DNA of 10,841 nt from CAZSIA01 sp045126355 (GCA_045126355.1 JBGVOE010000064.1:1-10841); one strand, 5' to 3'. Positions 1 through 7,342 are shown, counted from the stretch's first letter. Translations and numbers: made by a program. Notes: generated from the letters alone by a model not told the origin.

Positions 1-650
1 GCAAAAGATGTATGGCGACGCTTATTAGTGTCAAAAGGAGAGATTCTTACTAAGCGATGAACACCTCTTTCACCCTTTAACATACCATATGCATTTTTAC
101 CACTTATTGTGATTGTAACACTTTTAATACCAGCTTCCTCACCTGCTAAATAATCAATTACCTTAAATTTGAAATTATGTTTTTGACAATATCTTTGATA
201 CATTCTAAAAAGCATATCAGCCCAGTCCATTGACTCAGTCCCACCTGCACCAGGATGAATTTCTAAAACAACATCATTATCATCATATTCACCATTTAAG
301 ATAACTTTTATTGTAGTCTCTTCAATTAATGTATTAAAGTTTAAGATTTCTTCTTCTAAAAGTTCTTTCATTTCTTCACTTTCATCTAAGGTATACATTT
401 CATAAAGTTCTTTAATGTCATCATATCCTTTATTAACTTCACTAATAGTATTAACTTTTTCTTTAACAACATTTAATTCAGCTATAACTTTATTACTTTT
501 TTTACTATCATCCCAAAATGAAGGTTCTAGTATTAATTCATTTAATTCTTTTAATTTCTTTTCTAACGAAACACTATCTAAGGCAAGATTTAGGTCGTTA
601 ACACTATTATGAAATTTTTCTAAGTACTTATTAATTTCGTATTTTTCCAA
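1..650 (-). CDS. prfB: Peptide chain release factor 2 (RF2), 3' end cut by window edge
   Basis: RF2 ends translation at UAA and UGA codons by hydrolysing peptidyl-tRNA on the ribosome. The first 216 residues are visible. A helical N-terminal region ends in the conserved PSFWDD stretch. The HPGAGGTESMDW motif follows, and then VRISPFD, whose Ser-Pro-Phe at 204-206 is the UGA-reading tripeptide that separates RF2 from RF1. The catalytic GGQ lies beyond the left edge. The start is TTG at 650-648: an in-frame TAA sits two codons upstream, and an AGAAAGGG ribosome binding site lies about 10 bases before it. The frame runs unbroken through the region where many RF2 genes carry a programmed +1 frameshift at an internal UGA; no such stop is present here. 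It follows secA, as in many Bacillota, with a terminator-like hairpin in between. Confidence 0.95.
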   Translation of the reverse strand, partial: MEKYEINKYLEKFHNSVNDLNLALDSVSLEKKLKELNELILEPSFWDDSKKSNKVIAELNVVKEKVNTISEVNKGYDDIKELYEMYTLDESEEMKELLEEEILNFNTLIEETTIKVILNGEYDDNDVVLEIHPGAGGTESMDWADMLFRMYQRYCQKHNFKFKVIDYLAGEEAGIKSVTITISGKNAYGMLKGERGVHRLVRISPFDTNKRRHTSF

Positions 651-675
651 AATTTACACGCCCTTTCTTCATGCG

Positions 676-699
676 AAAAAAAGCTCAAAAGAGCTTTTT
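676..699 (-). terminator. Terminator-like hairpin between secA and prfB
   Basis: On the minus strand the stem AAAAAGCTC / GAGCTTTTT closes on a TTTT loop and runs into a seven-T tract. It begins two bases after the secA stop codon and ends about 26 bases before the prfB start. That leaves no room for a separate prfB promoter, so prfB probably depends on readthrough. The stem has only four strong pairs plus A-T pairs, so termination is likely partial. Confidence 0.7.
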
Positions 700-700
700 G

Positions 701-3238
701 TTATCTTCTAGCACCACAGCAGTATTTATATTTTTTACCAGAACCACAGTAACAAGGTTCATTTGGTTTTAATTTTTTATTCGGATCAACTTTTGCAGGT
801 TTTTTAGCTAAAGATTGATCTTCTGCTTGATTTGTTTGATATTGTTCTTGTTTTTCTTCACGTGGTTTTACTTCAATTTGAACTTTAACGTGAGCTAAGA
901 ACTTAGTAACATCTCTACCGATATTATCCATCATTTCTTCAAATCTTTCGAAACCTACTTGTTGATACATAATAAGTGGATTTTGTTGAGCATATGATTG
1001 TAATCTTACACTTTGACGTAATTCACTCATAGAGTCGATATGTTTAGTCCAGAATGTTGTTAAAACTTGTAATGTAACATGTTTAGTGAAATCATGCCAC
1101 ATTTTTGGATCTGGTAACACACGTTTCTTTTCTTCAAATAATTCTAGGCATCTACCATATACATAATCAACAAGTTCTTTTTCATCCATTGTCTTCATTT
1201 TTTCGATATCTAATGTATTAGGTGGATAAATAGGACCATTAAATGCATTTACAATTGCTTCATCGTCAATTTTATATTTATTACGTCCAACTTCTTCCAT
1301 ATGTTGGTAACATGTTTCTTCAACAAAGTTTTTAATTAATGAATGAACGATTTCAGTAACATCATCACGCATAATTACTTCACGACGTTGAGCATAGAAT
1401 GTTTCTCTTTGTTTACGTAATACTTCATCATATTTTAAGACTGTTTTACGAGAGTCAAAGTTATTACCTTCAATACGTTTTTGAGCATTAGAAACAACTT
1501 TAGTAAACATTTTTGATTCAAGTGGTTCATTTACATTTCCACTACCTAATGTAACTAACATTTCAATACGGTTTTTAAATGTTTCTCCACCGAAACGCAT
1601 TAATAATTCATCATCAGCACTTAAATAAAAGCGTGAGAATCCAGGGTCACCTTGACGACCTGAACGACCTCTTAATTGGTTATCGATACGACGTGATTCA
1701 TGACGTTCTGTACCAATGATAGCTAAACCACCTAATTCTTTTACACCTTCACCTAATTTAATATCGGTACCACGACCAGCCATGTTTGTAGCAATTGTTA
1801 CAGCACCAACTTGACCTGCGTTAGCAATAATTTCAGCTTCTCTTGAATGATTTTTAGCATTTAATACATCATGTTTAATTCCAGCTTTTTTAAGTAATTT
1901 AGAAATGATTTCACTTGTTTCAACAGCTACAGTACCAATTAAGATTGGTTGACCTGTTGCATGAATTTTCTTAATATCTTCTAACATGTAATTATATTTA
2001 GCGTCAATTGTAGCAAATAATAAATCTGGTCTATCATCACGAACAACTGGACGATTTGTAGGTACTTCTACAACGTACATGTTATAAATATTTCTAAATT
2101 CTTCTTCCTCAGTTTTAGCAGTACCTGTCATACCAGATAATTTAGCATACATTCTAAAGTAGTTTTGGTATGTAATAGTAGCTACTGTCACTGTTTCCTT
2201 TTTAATTTCAACGCCTTCTTTAGCTTCTACTGCTTGGTGAAGACCTTCAGACCATTGACGTCCTTTTAAAACACGACCTGTAAATTGGTCAATGATATTG
2301 ATTTCGCCTTCTTCACTAACCATATATTGTTTATCGCGTTTAAAGATCATATTAGCTTTTAGGGCATTATCGATACGGTGAACTAAGTCAACATATCTTA
2401 CATCGTATAAGTTATCGATATTAAAACGACGTTCAGCACGTGCAATACCACTTTCTGTTAAAGAAACAGTTTGTGCTTCAATATCAATTTCAAAATCTTC
2501 ATCTACTAAAGATTTAACAAATTGGTCAGCAGCTACATATAAGTTACCATCATTTTTTTGACCACCACTGATAATAAGTGGAGTTCTAGCTTCATCGATT
2601 AAAATTGAGTCAACCTCATCGATAATTGCATATGATAATGGTCTTTGAACCATAGCTTCTTTTTTAAATACCATGTTATCACGTAAGTAGTCAAAACCTA
2701 ATTCACTATGAGTACTATACATAATGTCACATAAGTAAGCTTCGCGTTTTTGATCACTAGTTAAATCACGTAAGTTTAAGCCTACTGTTAACCCTAAGAA
2801 ACGGAATAAATCTCCAATTTCTCCATTTGCTTCACGGTCAGCAAGGTATTCGTTAACTGTAACGATATGTACACCATTACCACTTAGAGCATTTAAATAA
2901 GCAGGCATAACCGCAGTTAAAGTTTTACCTTCCCCTGTTTTCATTTCGGCAATATTACCACCATGAATTGCGATGGCACCACATACTTGCACATAAAAAG
3001 GACGCTTATTAGTTACACGTTCACTAGCTTCTCTTACAACCGCATATGCTTCTGGTAATAATTTATCTAGTGATTCACCATTTTTATAGCGTTCCTTAAA
3101 TTCTACTGTTTTGTTTTGAAGTTGTTCGTCAGTTAACTTTCTGTATTCTTCTTCATAGCTCATAACAACATTAGCTATTTTCTTACATCTTTTTAATTCT
3201 TTAGTTCCTGCATCGAACATTTTTGATAAAAATCCCAT
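701..3238 (-). CDS. secA: Protein translocase ATPase SecA
   Basis: SecA is the ATP-driven motor that pushes preproteins through SecYEG at the cytoplasmic membrane. At 845 residues it has the normal full length. Visible landmarks are the Walker A motif TGEGKT (101-106), the Walker B DEVD (207-210) followed by SILIDEARTPLIISG, the second nucleotide-binding domain with ATNMAGRGTDIKLG, and the QLRGRSGRQGDPG arginine-finger region. A C-terminal SEC-C zinc motif has Cys829, Cys831, Cys840 and Cys841 after a charged, low-complexity linker. The ATG start has AAAGGATG about 10 bases upstream. It is first in a secA-prfB unit and has its own promoter. The downstream order with prfB, and hpf upstream, is typical of Bacillota. 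Confidence 0.99.
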   Translation of the reverse strand: MGFLSKMFDAGTKELKRCKKIANVVMSYEEEYRKLTDEQLQNKTVEFKERYKNGESLDKLLPEAYAVVREASERVTNKRPFYVQVCGAIAIHGGNIAEMKTGEGKTLTAVMPAYLNALSGNGVHIVTVNEYLADREANGEIGDLFRFLGLTVGLNLRDLTSDQKREAYLCDIMYSTHSELGFDYLRDNMVFKKEAMVQRPLSYAIIDEVDSILIDEARTPLIISGGQKNDGNLYVAADQFVKSLVDEDFEIDIEAQTVSLTESGIARAERRFNIDNLYDVRYVDLVHRIDNALKANMIFKRDKQYMVSEEGEINIIDQFTGRVLKGRQWSEGLHQAVEAKEGVEIKKETVTVATITYQNYFRMYAKLSGMTGTAKTEEEEFRNIYNMYVVEVPTNRPVVRDDRPDLLFATIDAKYNYMLEDIKKIHATGQPILIGTVAVETSEIISKLLKKAGIKHDVLNAKNHSREAEIIANAGQVGAVTIATNMAGRGTDIKLGEGVKELGGLAIIGTERHESRRIDNQLRGRSGRQGDPGFSRFYLSADDELLMRFGGETFKNRIEMLVTLGSGNVNEPLESKMFTKVVSNAQKRIEGNNFDSRKTVLKYDEVLRKQRETFYAQRREVIMRDDVTEIVHSLIKNFVEETCYQHMEEVGRNKYKIDDEAIVNAFNGPIYPPNTLDIEKMKTMDEKELVDYVYGRCLELFEEKKRVLPDPKMWHDFTKHVTLQVLTTFWTKHIDSMSELRQSVRLQSYAQQNPLIMYQQVGFERFEEMMDNIGRDVTKFLAHVKVQIEVKPREEKQEQYQTNQAEDQSLAKKPAKVDPNKKLKPNEPCYCGSGKKYKYCCGARR

Positions 3239-3282
3239 TGTATAATCATCCTTTTACTATTTTTATTTTAAGATATATTAAT

Positions 3283-3311
3283 ATCTTACATCAACATGGC
3301 ATTTTTATCAA
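3283..3311 (-). promoter_or_regulatory. Candidate promoter of secA
   Basis: The -35 TTGATA (3311-3306) and -10 TAAGAT (3288-3283) are 17 bases apart and about 45 bases upstream of the secA start. A second pairing, TTGATG with TAAAAT at 18 bases, overlaps it and cannot be excluded. A perfect inverted repeat (AAGATAT-ATTA-ATATCTT, 3270-3287) overlaps the -10. Confidence 0.5.
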
Positions 3312-3331
3312 CAAAATCTTTTCTTTTATAC

Positions 3332-3364
3332 AAAAAGAAAGCACCTATCACAGGGATAAGTGCT
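3332..3364 (-). terminator. Rho-independent terminator of hpf
   Basis: The minus strand reads AGCACTTATC, a five-base loop, then GATAGGTGCT: a ten-pair stem with one G-T pair, followed by TTCTTTTT. It starts about 10 bases after the hpf stop codon and separates hpf from the secA promoter. Confidence 0.88.
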
Positions 3365-3374
3365 AATTAATAAA

Positions 3375-3920
3375 CTATTTAGTTTCAATGTTTGCGTAAT
3401 TTCCATCTTCACGCAAGTATATAATATTTGTTTTGTGAGTTTGTTTGTCTAAATAAACAAAGAAATCATGACCTAATAATTCCATTTGACTAATAGCTTC
3501 TTCTAAAGTCATTGGTTCTAATTCAATTTCTTTATTCTTTACAATTCTTTCAGCAGTCATTTCATGTTCTAGATTTTCCACATCTAATTCAACAGGAATT
3601 TGATGTTTAATTCCTTCTTTATCTAACTTAGATTTAACACGTGTTTTGTATTTACGAACTTGTTGTAGTAATTTATCAACTACTCTGTCAATTGCAGCGT
3701 ATAAATCTTGTTCACTACACTCAGCTCTCATTGTTAAATTTTTCGTTGGAATTGTAATTTCAACCTTATGCATTTGTTTGTAAACTTTACAAACCACTAA
3801 AGCTCTTAAATTATTTTCTTCACCAAAAAAGTCATTTAATTTCTTTAGTTTCTTTTCCGCATACTCACGGTTGGCAACTGATGGTGTAAAACCATTCTTT
3901 CCAATTACTTCAATAATCAT
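3375..3920 (-). CDS. hpf: Long-form ribosome hibernation promoting factor (HPF/YvyD type)
   Basis: Long HPF dimerises 70S ribosomes into inactive 100S particles during slow growth, shielding them and silencing translation. The N-terminal S30AE domain covers roughly residues 1-100. The C-terminal dimerisation domain is at about 133-181, with the typical PMTLEEAISQMELLGHDFFVY and REDGNYA signatures. The frame stays open up to a GTG at 3929, which would add three residues, but that GTG lies inside the AAAGGAG ribosome binding site. The ATG at 3920 sits 8 bases after it and is the better start, giving 181 residues. The stop is TAG. The gene is monocistronic, between its own promoter and terminator, and lies just upstream of secA-prfB. 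Confidence 0.96.
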   Translation of the reverse strand: MIIEVIGKNGFTPSVANREYAEKKLKKLNDFFGEENNLRALVVCKVYKQMHKVEITIPTKNLTMRAECSEQDLYAAIDRVVDKLLQQVRKYKTRVKSKLDKEGIKHQIPVELDVENLEHEMTAERIVKNKEIELEPMTLEEAISQMELLGHDFFVYLDKQTHKTNIIYLREDGNYANIETK

Positions 3921-3937
3921 AAAATCCACTCCTTTTT

Positions 3938-3957
3938 TGTACTAAACATTCAGTACA
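3938..3957. repeat. Inverted repeat at the hpf transcription start
   Basis: TGTACT and AGTACA form a perfect 6-base inverted repeat with an 8-base spacer. It lies just downstream of the hpf -10 element and covers the likely transcription start. It could be a repressor site or a hairpin in the 5' leader. No known operator is recognised. Confidence 0.45.
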
Positions 3958-3962
3958 CCATT

Positions 3963-3991
3963 ATTTTAACATATTTTTATTCCACTTGCAA
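3963..3991 (-). promoter_or_regulatory. Candidate promoter of hpf
   Basis: The -35 TTGCAA (3991-3986) and -10 TAAAAT (3968-3963) have a 17-base spacer and lie about 43 bases before the chosen ATG. The transcription start would fall near 3956, giving a leader of roughly 35 bases. I saw no alternative sigma-factor (sigma-B or sigma-H like) pair. Confidence 0.6.
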
Positions 3992-4011
3992 GTAAACGGT
4001 TTCATAAATAG

Positions 4012-4042
4012 AAAAAAGCAAATTACAATAATGTAAGATGCT
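4012..4042 (-). terminator. Rho-independent terminator of the cold-shock gene
   Basis: The minus strand folds AGCA-TC-TTACA / TGTAA-TT-TGCT around a TTAT loop, with a small internal mismatch, and ends in six Ts. It lies about 30 bases after the cold-shock gene stop codon and upstream of the hpf promoter, so the two genes are separate units. Confidence 0.75.
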
Positions 4043-4070
4043 TCTTCTTAGATACAACACGACTAACTAC

Positions 4071-4271
4071 TTATATTTTGTAGACGTTATGTGCTTGTAA
4101 TCCTTTTTGCCCAACCATAAGTTCGAATTCAACTAATTGACCTTCAACTAATGTTTTAAAGCCTTCATCTTGGATGGCGCTGTAATGAACAAAGATATCG
4201 TCGTAATTTTCTTTTGTGATAAATCCATAACCTTTTTCATTGTTAAACCATTTTACTTTTCCAACTAACAT
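4071..4271 (-). CDS. Cold-shock domain protein (CspA family)
   Basis: A 66-residue single-domain nucleic-acid-binding protein that covers essentially one cold-shock domain. Members bind single-stranded RNA or DNA and act as RNA chaperones or antiterminators. RNP1 is KGYGFI (13-18) and RNP2 is IFVHY (26-30). Trp8 and Phe9 complete the aromatic binding face, and GLQAHNV near the end is the usual last strand. The ATG has AAGGGG 7 bases upstream. The start is normal and the stop is TAA. The predicted leader is only about 30 bases, so the long cold-box leader of the E. coli cspA mRNA is absent. Which paralogue it is (CspA, B, C or D) cannot be told from sequence alone. Confidence 0.97.
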   Translation of the reverse strand: MLVGKVKWFNNEKGYGFITKENYDDIFVHYSAIQDEGFKTLVEGQLVEFELMVGQKGLQAHNVYKI

Positions 4272-4309
4272 AATATTACCCCTTTTATTTAAATATTTAC
4301 TACACCTTC

Positions 4310-4337
4310 ATTTTACGCCTAGTCAAGCCAATTTCAA
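4310..4337 (-). promoter_or_regulatory. Candidate promoter of the cold-shock gene
   Basis: The -35 TTGAAA (4337-4332) and -10 TAAAAT (4315-4310) have a 16-base spacer and lie about 39 bases upstream of the start codon. No hairpin terminator is visible between the upstream zinc-ribbon gene and this promoter, so readthrough from that operon is possible. Confidence 0.6.
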
Positions 4338-4370
4338 TGTTTTTCATACCAAAAAATTCGACATATTTTT

Positions 4371-4745
4371 CTAATTAAATAAAACATTTGTCAAAATAAT
4401 AATATCCTTGTCAATAAGTGTCGAAATGTATTCAAAATCTAATAAAATTGATTCAGTTAAATAAAATTTATTAAACATAATAACTAATTTATTTTCATTA
4501 TTTTTTATGATGTTTTGATAAATAATACTATACTCATTAAAGAAAACATCATAGTTAATTCTTCGATCTGAAGCAAATAAACTTACAATTTCTAATGTTT
4601 TATTATTTACAGGAATATAATTAAAATTAATTTCAATCGGATACTTCTTAATACATTCTAAGCATGTATAAAACTTTTTAGTTCTAAATAAATCTTTTAA
4701 AAATCTCGGTTCATTAAAATACGCACCACATATTAAACATTCCAT
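4371..4745 (-). CDS. Small two-CxxC (zinc-ribbon) protein, possible ComFC remnant
   Basis: Function is not established. The first 31 residues hold two CxxC pairs (Cys3/Cys6 and Cys28/Cys31) separated by 21 residues, with FLKDLF between them. This layout resembles the N-terminal zinc ribbon of the competence protein ComFC. The remaining 90 or so residues are rich in Ile, Asn and Phe and show no recognised motif. In particular they lack the phosphoribosyltransferase signature that ends ComFC, and the protein is about half ComFC length. Position supports the idea, because comFC commonly precedes hpf-secA-prfB in Bacillota. The ATG follows AGGAG by only 4 bases. That site overlaps the TAG stop of the nuclease gene 7 bases upstream, so the two are co-transcribed and probably translationally coupled. 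The stop is TAG. Confidence 0.85.
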   Translation of the reverse strand: MECLICGAYFNEPRFLKDLFRTKKFYTCLECIKKYPIEINFNYIPVNNKTLEIVSLFASDRRINYDVFFNEYSIIYQNIIKNNENKLVIMFNKFYLTESILLDFEYISTLIDKDIIILTNVLFN

Positions 4746-4752
4746 AACACTC

Positions 4753-5736
4753 CTATAATTTATTTAATTTTTTTCTTAAATATTCTGGCAATTCTTCGAT
4801 AAATTTATACTTAGAAACTCCTATTTTAGAGTATGATTTTTTAAGTGTTGTTTGGGCTACAAATGTATCAGCTTCTTTACATAATAATAAACCTATAGTA
4901 TCATCATCACCCGTAGTTTTTTCTAGTTCATCCACCGCATTAACATAGAATACAAGTTGTCCAAAATCAGCTGGTTGAAATTTGCCAATTTTAACTTCTA
5001 TAACCACATAAGCATGTATTTTAGTATGATACATAAGTAAATCTATATAAAATTCTTCTTCAGTTGGTGTTGTTAATTTATATTCCTTACCAACCAAAGA
5101 AAATCCTGGACCTAGTTCTTGTAAAAGTTTTAAAATATTTTCTATCATTTGATTTTTTAAATCTTTTTCACTCTTAATTTTATTTCTATCAAGAAAATCA
5201 AAAACATACGTATCTTTAAAAAGTTCATTTACTAACTCATCATTAGATGCATTTACAATTTCTGTAGTTGTTGGTTCAATTAAACTACGTTCATAAGCTC
5301 TTAAAGAAAATTGATTCATAACCATGGATCTAGTCCAACTATTTTTGTAAGTTTGATTAATATACCATATCATCTCTTCATGAGTTTTAGATTTTTGCAT
5401 TATTTTTACAATACTTCCCCAAGGAATTTGCGAAACAAGTTGTTTCGTAATTTCTTCAAAAGTAAAATTGTTTGCTAATTGTGTCATATACTCAAGGTTT
5501 CTCTTTGAATATCCCTTACCATAATTCTTTAAATCATTAGCTAATTTTTCAATATATTTGTTTCCCCAAACTTTTCTTTCATTTATAATAGTTCCTATTT
5601 CATAATTATTAATAATCGCGGCACTATTAACAATAACCATAGCTTTGTTTTGATTTTGATTAATAGTGTTTTTGATTCTTTGTAATTCAATTAAATATTC
5701 TTTTTCAATAATTTCTACTTCTTTTTGCCTAACCAC
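4753..5736 (-). CDS. DUF1016 / YhcG-type PDDEXK nuclease-domain protein
   Basis: This matches the family of E. coli YhcG. The N-terminal DUF1016 region (about 25-145) contains the typical NSAAIINNYEIGTIINE, GYSKRNLEYMTQ and SQIPWGSIVKIM segments. The C-terminal part is a PDDEXK nuclease fold with Asp232, Glu247 and Lys249 in FYIDLL and VVIEVKIG, followed by FQPADFGQ. All three catalytic positions are intact, so it is probably active on DNA. The native substrate of the family is not well known, but members often lie near restriction and other defence genes. The frame is open from a GTG at 5745, but that codon is inside the GAGGTGA ribosome binding site. The GTG at 5736 lies 6 bases after it and is preferred, giving 327 residues. 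It is first gene of a pair with the zinc-ribbon gene. No convincing promoter was found upstream. Confidence 0.9.
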   Translation of the reverse strand: MVRQKEVEIIEKEYLIELQRIKNTINQNQNKAMVIVNSAAIINNYEIGTIINERKVWGNKYIEKLANDLKNYGKGYSKRNLEYMTQLANNFTFEEITKQLVSQIPWGSIVKIMQKSKTHEEMIWYINQTYKNSWTRSMVMNQFSLRAYERSLIEPTTTEIVNASNDELVNELFKDTYVFDFLDRNKIKSEKDLKNQMIENILKLLQELGPGFSLVGKEYKLTTPTEEEFYIDLLMYHTKIHAYVVIEVKIGKFQPADFGQLVFYVNAVDELEKTTGDDDTIGLLLCKEADTFVAQTTLKKSYSKIGVSKYKFIEELPEYLRKKLNKL

Positions 5737-5820
5737 AATTTTCACCTCAACTATATAATTACTAGTTTGGTAAAAATTTCTAAATATAAATTACAAATTA
5801 AACAATTTTTAATAAAATCG

Positions 5821-5847
5821 AAAAAAAAAGAACCGATTATTCGGTTC
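5821..5847 (-). terminator. Rho-independent terminator of the lemA-DUF3137 operon
   Basis: On the minus strand GAACCGA-ATAA-TCGGTTC forms a perfect seven-pair stem with a four-base loop, followed by nine Ts. It starts four bases after the DUF3137 stop codon. It is the cleanest terminator in the window. Confidence 0.93.
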
Positions 5848-5850
5848 AAT

Positions 5851-6741
5851 TTAAATAGCTTCTCCTGTTGCGAACTTAGGATCGGATAACCCTAATTCAT
5901 TAATAATTGAAGCAGGTAAGTTTAATTGTGATTCTAAATATTTTAAAGTATCTAGGTTTATTTTCTTACTAGCGTTTATATCTAAGATACTCACACCATC
6001 AGCGATTGCAACATAAAGTTTACCACGCATATATGCAAAATAAATACTTCCTTTAAATTTTGATTCTAATTCTAATAATTTTAATTGAATTTGTGGTGTT
6101 AATACATAAAATGCAGTTAAGGCATTAGATGTATATGTTTTAAACTTTTTATTAAAATCAATCGATTCAGTTTCTATTTTTTCTAAACCTCTAGAGTTTA
6201 ATCCTAAATATGCATTTTCAACAACTTTTAATATTTGATTAAATTCACGTTTAAAATCAAAAATCATATATCTTCCTTGTGCGTATGTAACATAAGTAAC
6301 TCTTCTATTACCTTTACTATCTGTTGTCACATGACGTTCTTGGAATGTAAAATCACACATTTCAAATTCAACATCATCATATGAAGCTTTTAAATAATCT
6401 TCTAAGAAATAGCGGTCAGGTCTAGCAAAGAATCCTGGTTGTAGTAATGATTCTAAATGAATTCCCGCTTTTGGATCATAGATAGAATCCGGATACATTT
6501 CTTTAACTAAATTTACTACAAATTTTTGTTTAAACTCTTTTGAAAGTTTACTTTTCATATTACTACTAATTCCAATAAAGATAAATCCGGCAATAACAAA
6601 AAGTACAAATATAGGTAGTTCAGTTAAAAGTACTAACAATAATCCTAAAACTATAAAAGCTATTCCAATAAACAAATAGATATTAGCTTTCTTACATACT
6701 TTTACTCGATACTCTTCAAACTCTTTTAATTTTTCTTCCAT
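5851..6741 (-). CDS. DUF3137 family membrane protein, LemA partner
   Basis: A 296-residue protein of unknown function. A short charged N-terminus is followed by two closely spaced hydrophobic helices (about 21-40 and 42-59), which should form a membrane hairpin. The soluble domain of about 235 residues includes RPDRYFLEDYL, FEMCDFTFQERH and YFAYMRGKLYVAIADG, which are characteristic of DUF3137. Genes of this family are regularly found next to lemA, as here, suggesting that the two proteins act together at the membrane; the actual role is unknown. The ATG has GGAG 7 bases upstream. The gene follows lemA across a 40-base gap that contains a terminator-like hairpin, so it may be expressed at a lower level than lemA. 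Confidence 0.88.
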   Translation of the reverse strand: MEEKLKEFEEYRVKVCKKANIYLFIGIAFIVLGLLLVLLTELPIFVLFVIAGFIFIGISSNMKSKLSKEFKQKFVVNLVKEMYPDSIYDPKAGIHLESLLQPGFFARPDRYFLEDYLKASYDDVEFEMCDFTFQERHVTTDSKGNRRVTYVTYAQGRYMIFDFKREFNQILKVVENAYLGLNSRGLEKIETESIDFNKKFKTYTSNALTAFYVLTPQIQLKLLELESKFKGSIYFAYMRGKLYVAIADGVSILDINASKKINLDTLKYLESQLNLPASIINELGLSDPKFATGEAI

Positions 6742-6757
6742 ATCTTAACTCCATGTT

Positions 6758-6782
6758 AAAAAAGGGAATCTAAATCCCCTTT
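6758..6782 (-). terminator. Terminator-like hairpin between lemA and the DUF3137 gene
   Basis: On the minus strand AAAGGGGAT-TTAG-ATTCCCTTT makes a nine-pair stem with one G-T pair, then three further Ts. The stem overlaps the last base of the lemA stop codon and ends about 14 bases before the DUF3137 ribosome binding site. Since there is no room for a promoter after it, it is best read as a partial terminator or an mRNA-processing/stability hairpin inside the operon. Confidence 0.7.
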
Positions 6783-7342
6783 TAGAATTCGATTTTTACA
6801 TCTTCTCTTTTTATTTCTTCTGCTTCAAAGAAATCACGTTTTGTTAAATGAGCAGCGTTGGCAACAATACTTGCAGGAAATACAATAATTGCTTGATTAT
6901 ATTTACTAACATTTGCATTATATAATCTACGTGCTGCTTGTAATTGTTCTTCAACATCTCTAATACTGTTTTGTAAACCAATAAATTGAGTATCAGCTTT
7001 TAAATTTGGATATTGTTCAGCGACAATATTGATTGATTTAATAGCTTCTGTTGTTTGAGCAGCAAATTCTTGTTTTTCCATTAATGTTGCTGCTGATCCA
7101 GGATTACGCATTGCAATGATTTTTGTTAATGTTTCTTCTTCATGTTTTGCATATCCTTTAACAGTAGCTACAACTTTTGTTAATAAGTCATAACGTTTTG
7201 TTAATGCAACATCAATTCCAGATAATGCTTCATCAATTTTTACACCCATTACTTTTAATTTATTAGATGTTGAAATCCACCATCCAATAATAATAACTAC
7301 TAATACTGCTATAACGATAAGAATAATTTGCCAAGGTTCCAT
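6782..7342 (-). CDS. lemA: LemA family membrane protein
   Basis: A 186-residue LemA protein, normal for the family. One hydrophobic helix at about residues 5-23 anchors it with a very short N-terminus. A long, mostly alpha-helical domain follows, with the family hallmarks KIDEALSGIDVALTKRYDLL and VATVKGYAKHEEETL, and near the end QAARRLYNANVSKYNQAI with FPASIVA. The molecular function of the family is unknown; the name comes from a Listeria antigen. The ATG has a strong AGGAGG 6 bases upstream and a near-consensus promoter, suggesting good expression. It is first of a two-gene unit with the DUF3137 membrane protein. Confidence 0.96.
   Translation of the reverse strand: MEPWQIILIVIAVLVVIIIGWWISTSNKLKVMGVKIDEALSGIDVALTKRYDLLTKVVATVKGYAKHEEETLTKIIAMRNPGSAATLMEKQEFAAQTTEAIKSINIVAEQYPNLKADTQFIGLQNSIRDVEEQLQAARRLYNANVSKYNQAIIVFPASIVANAAHLTKRDFFEAEEIKREDVKIEF

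Noticed and set aside
415..612. Plus-strand open frame of 65 codons
   Set aside because: It is antisense to the well-supported prfB frame, its product is low-complexity Ser/Phe/Leu, and no ribosome binding site was seen.
3921..3929. GTG start for hpf three codons upstream
   Set aside because: The GTG overlaps the AAAGGAG ribosome binding site, and the ATG at 3920 is correctly spaced from it.
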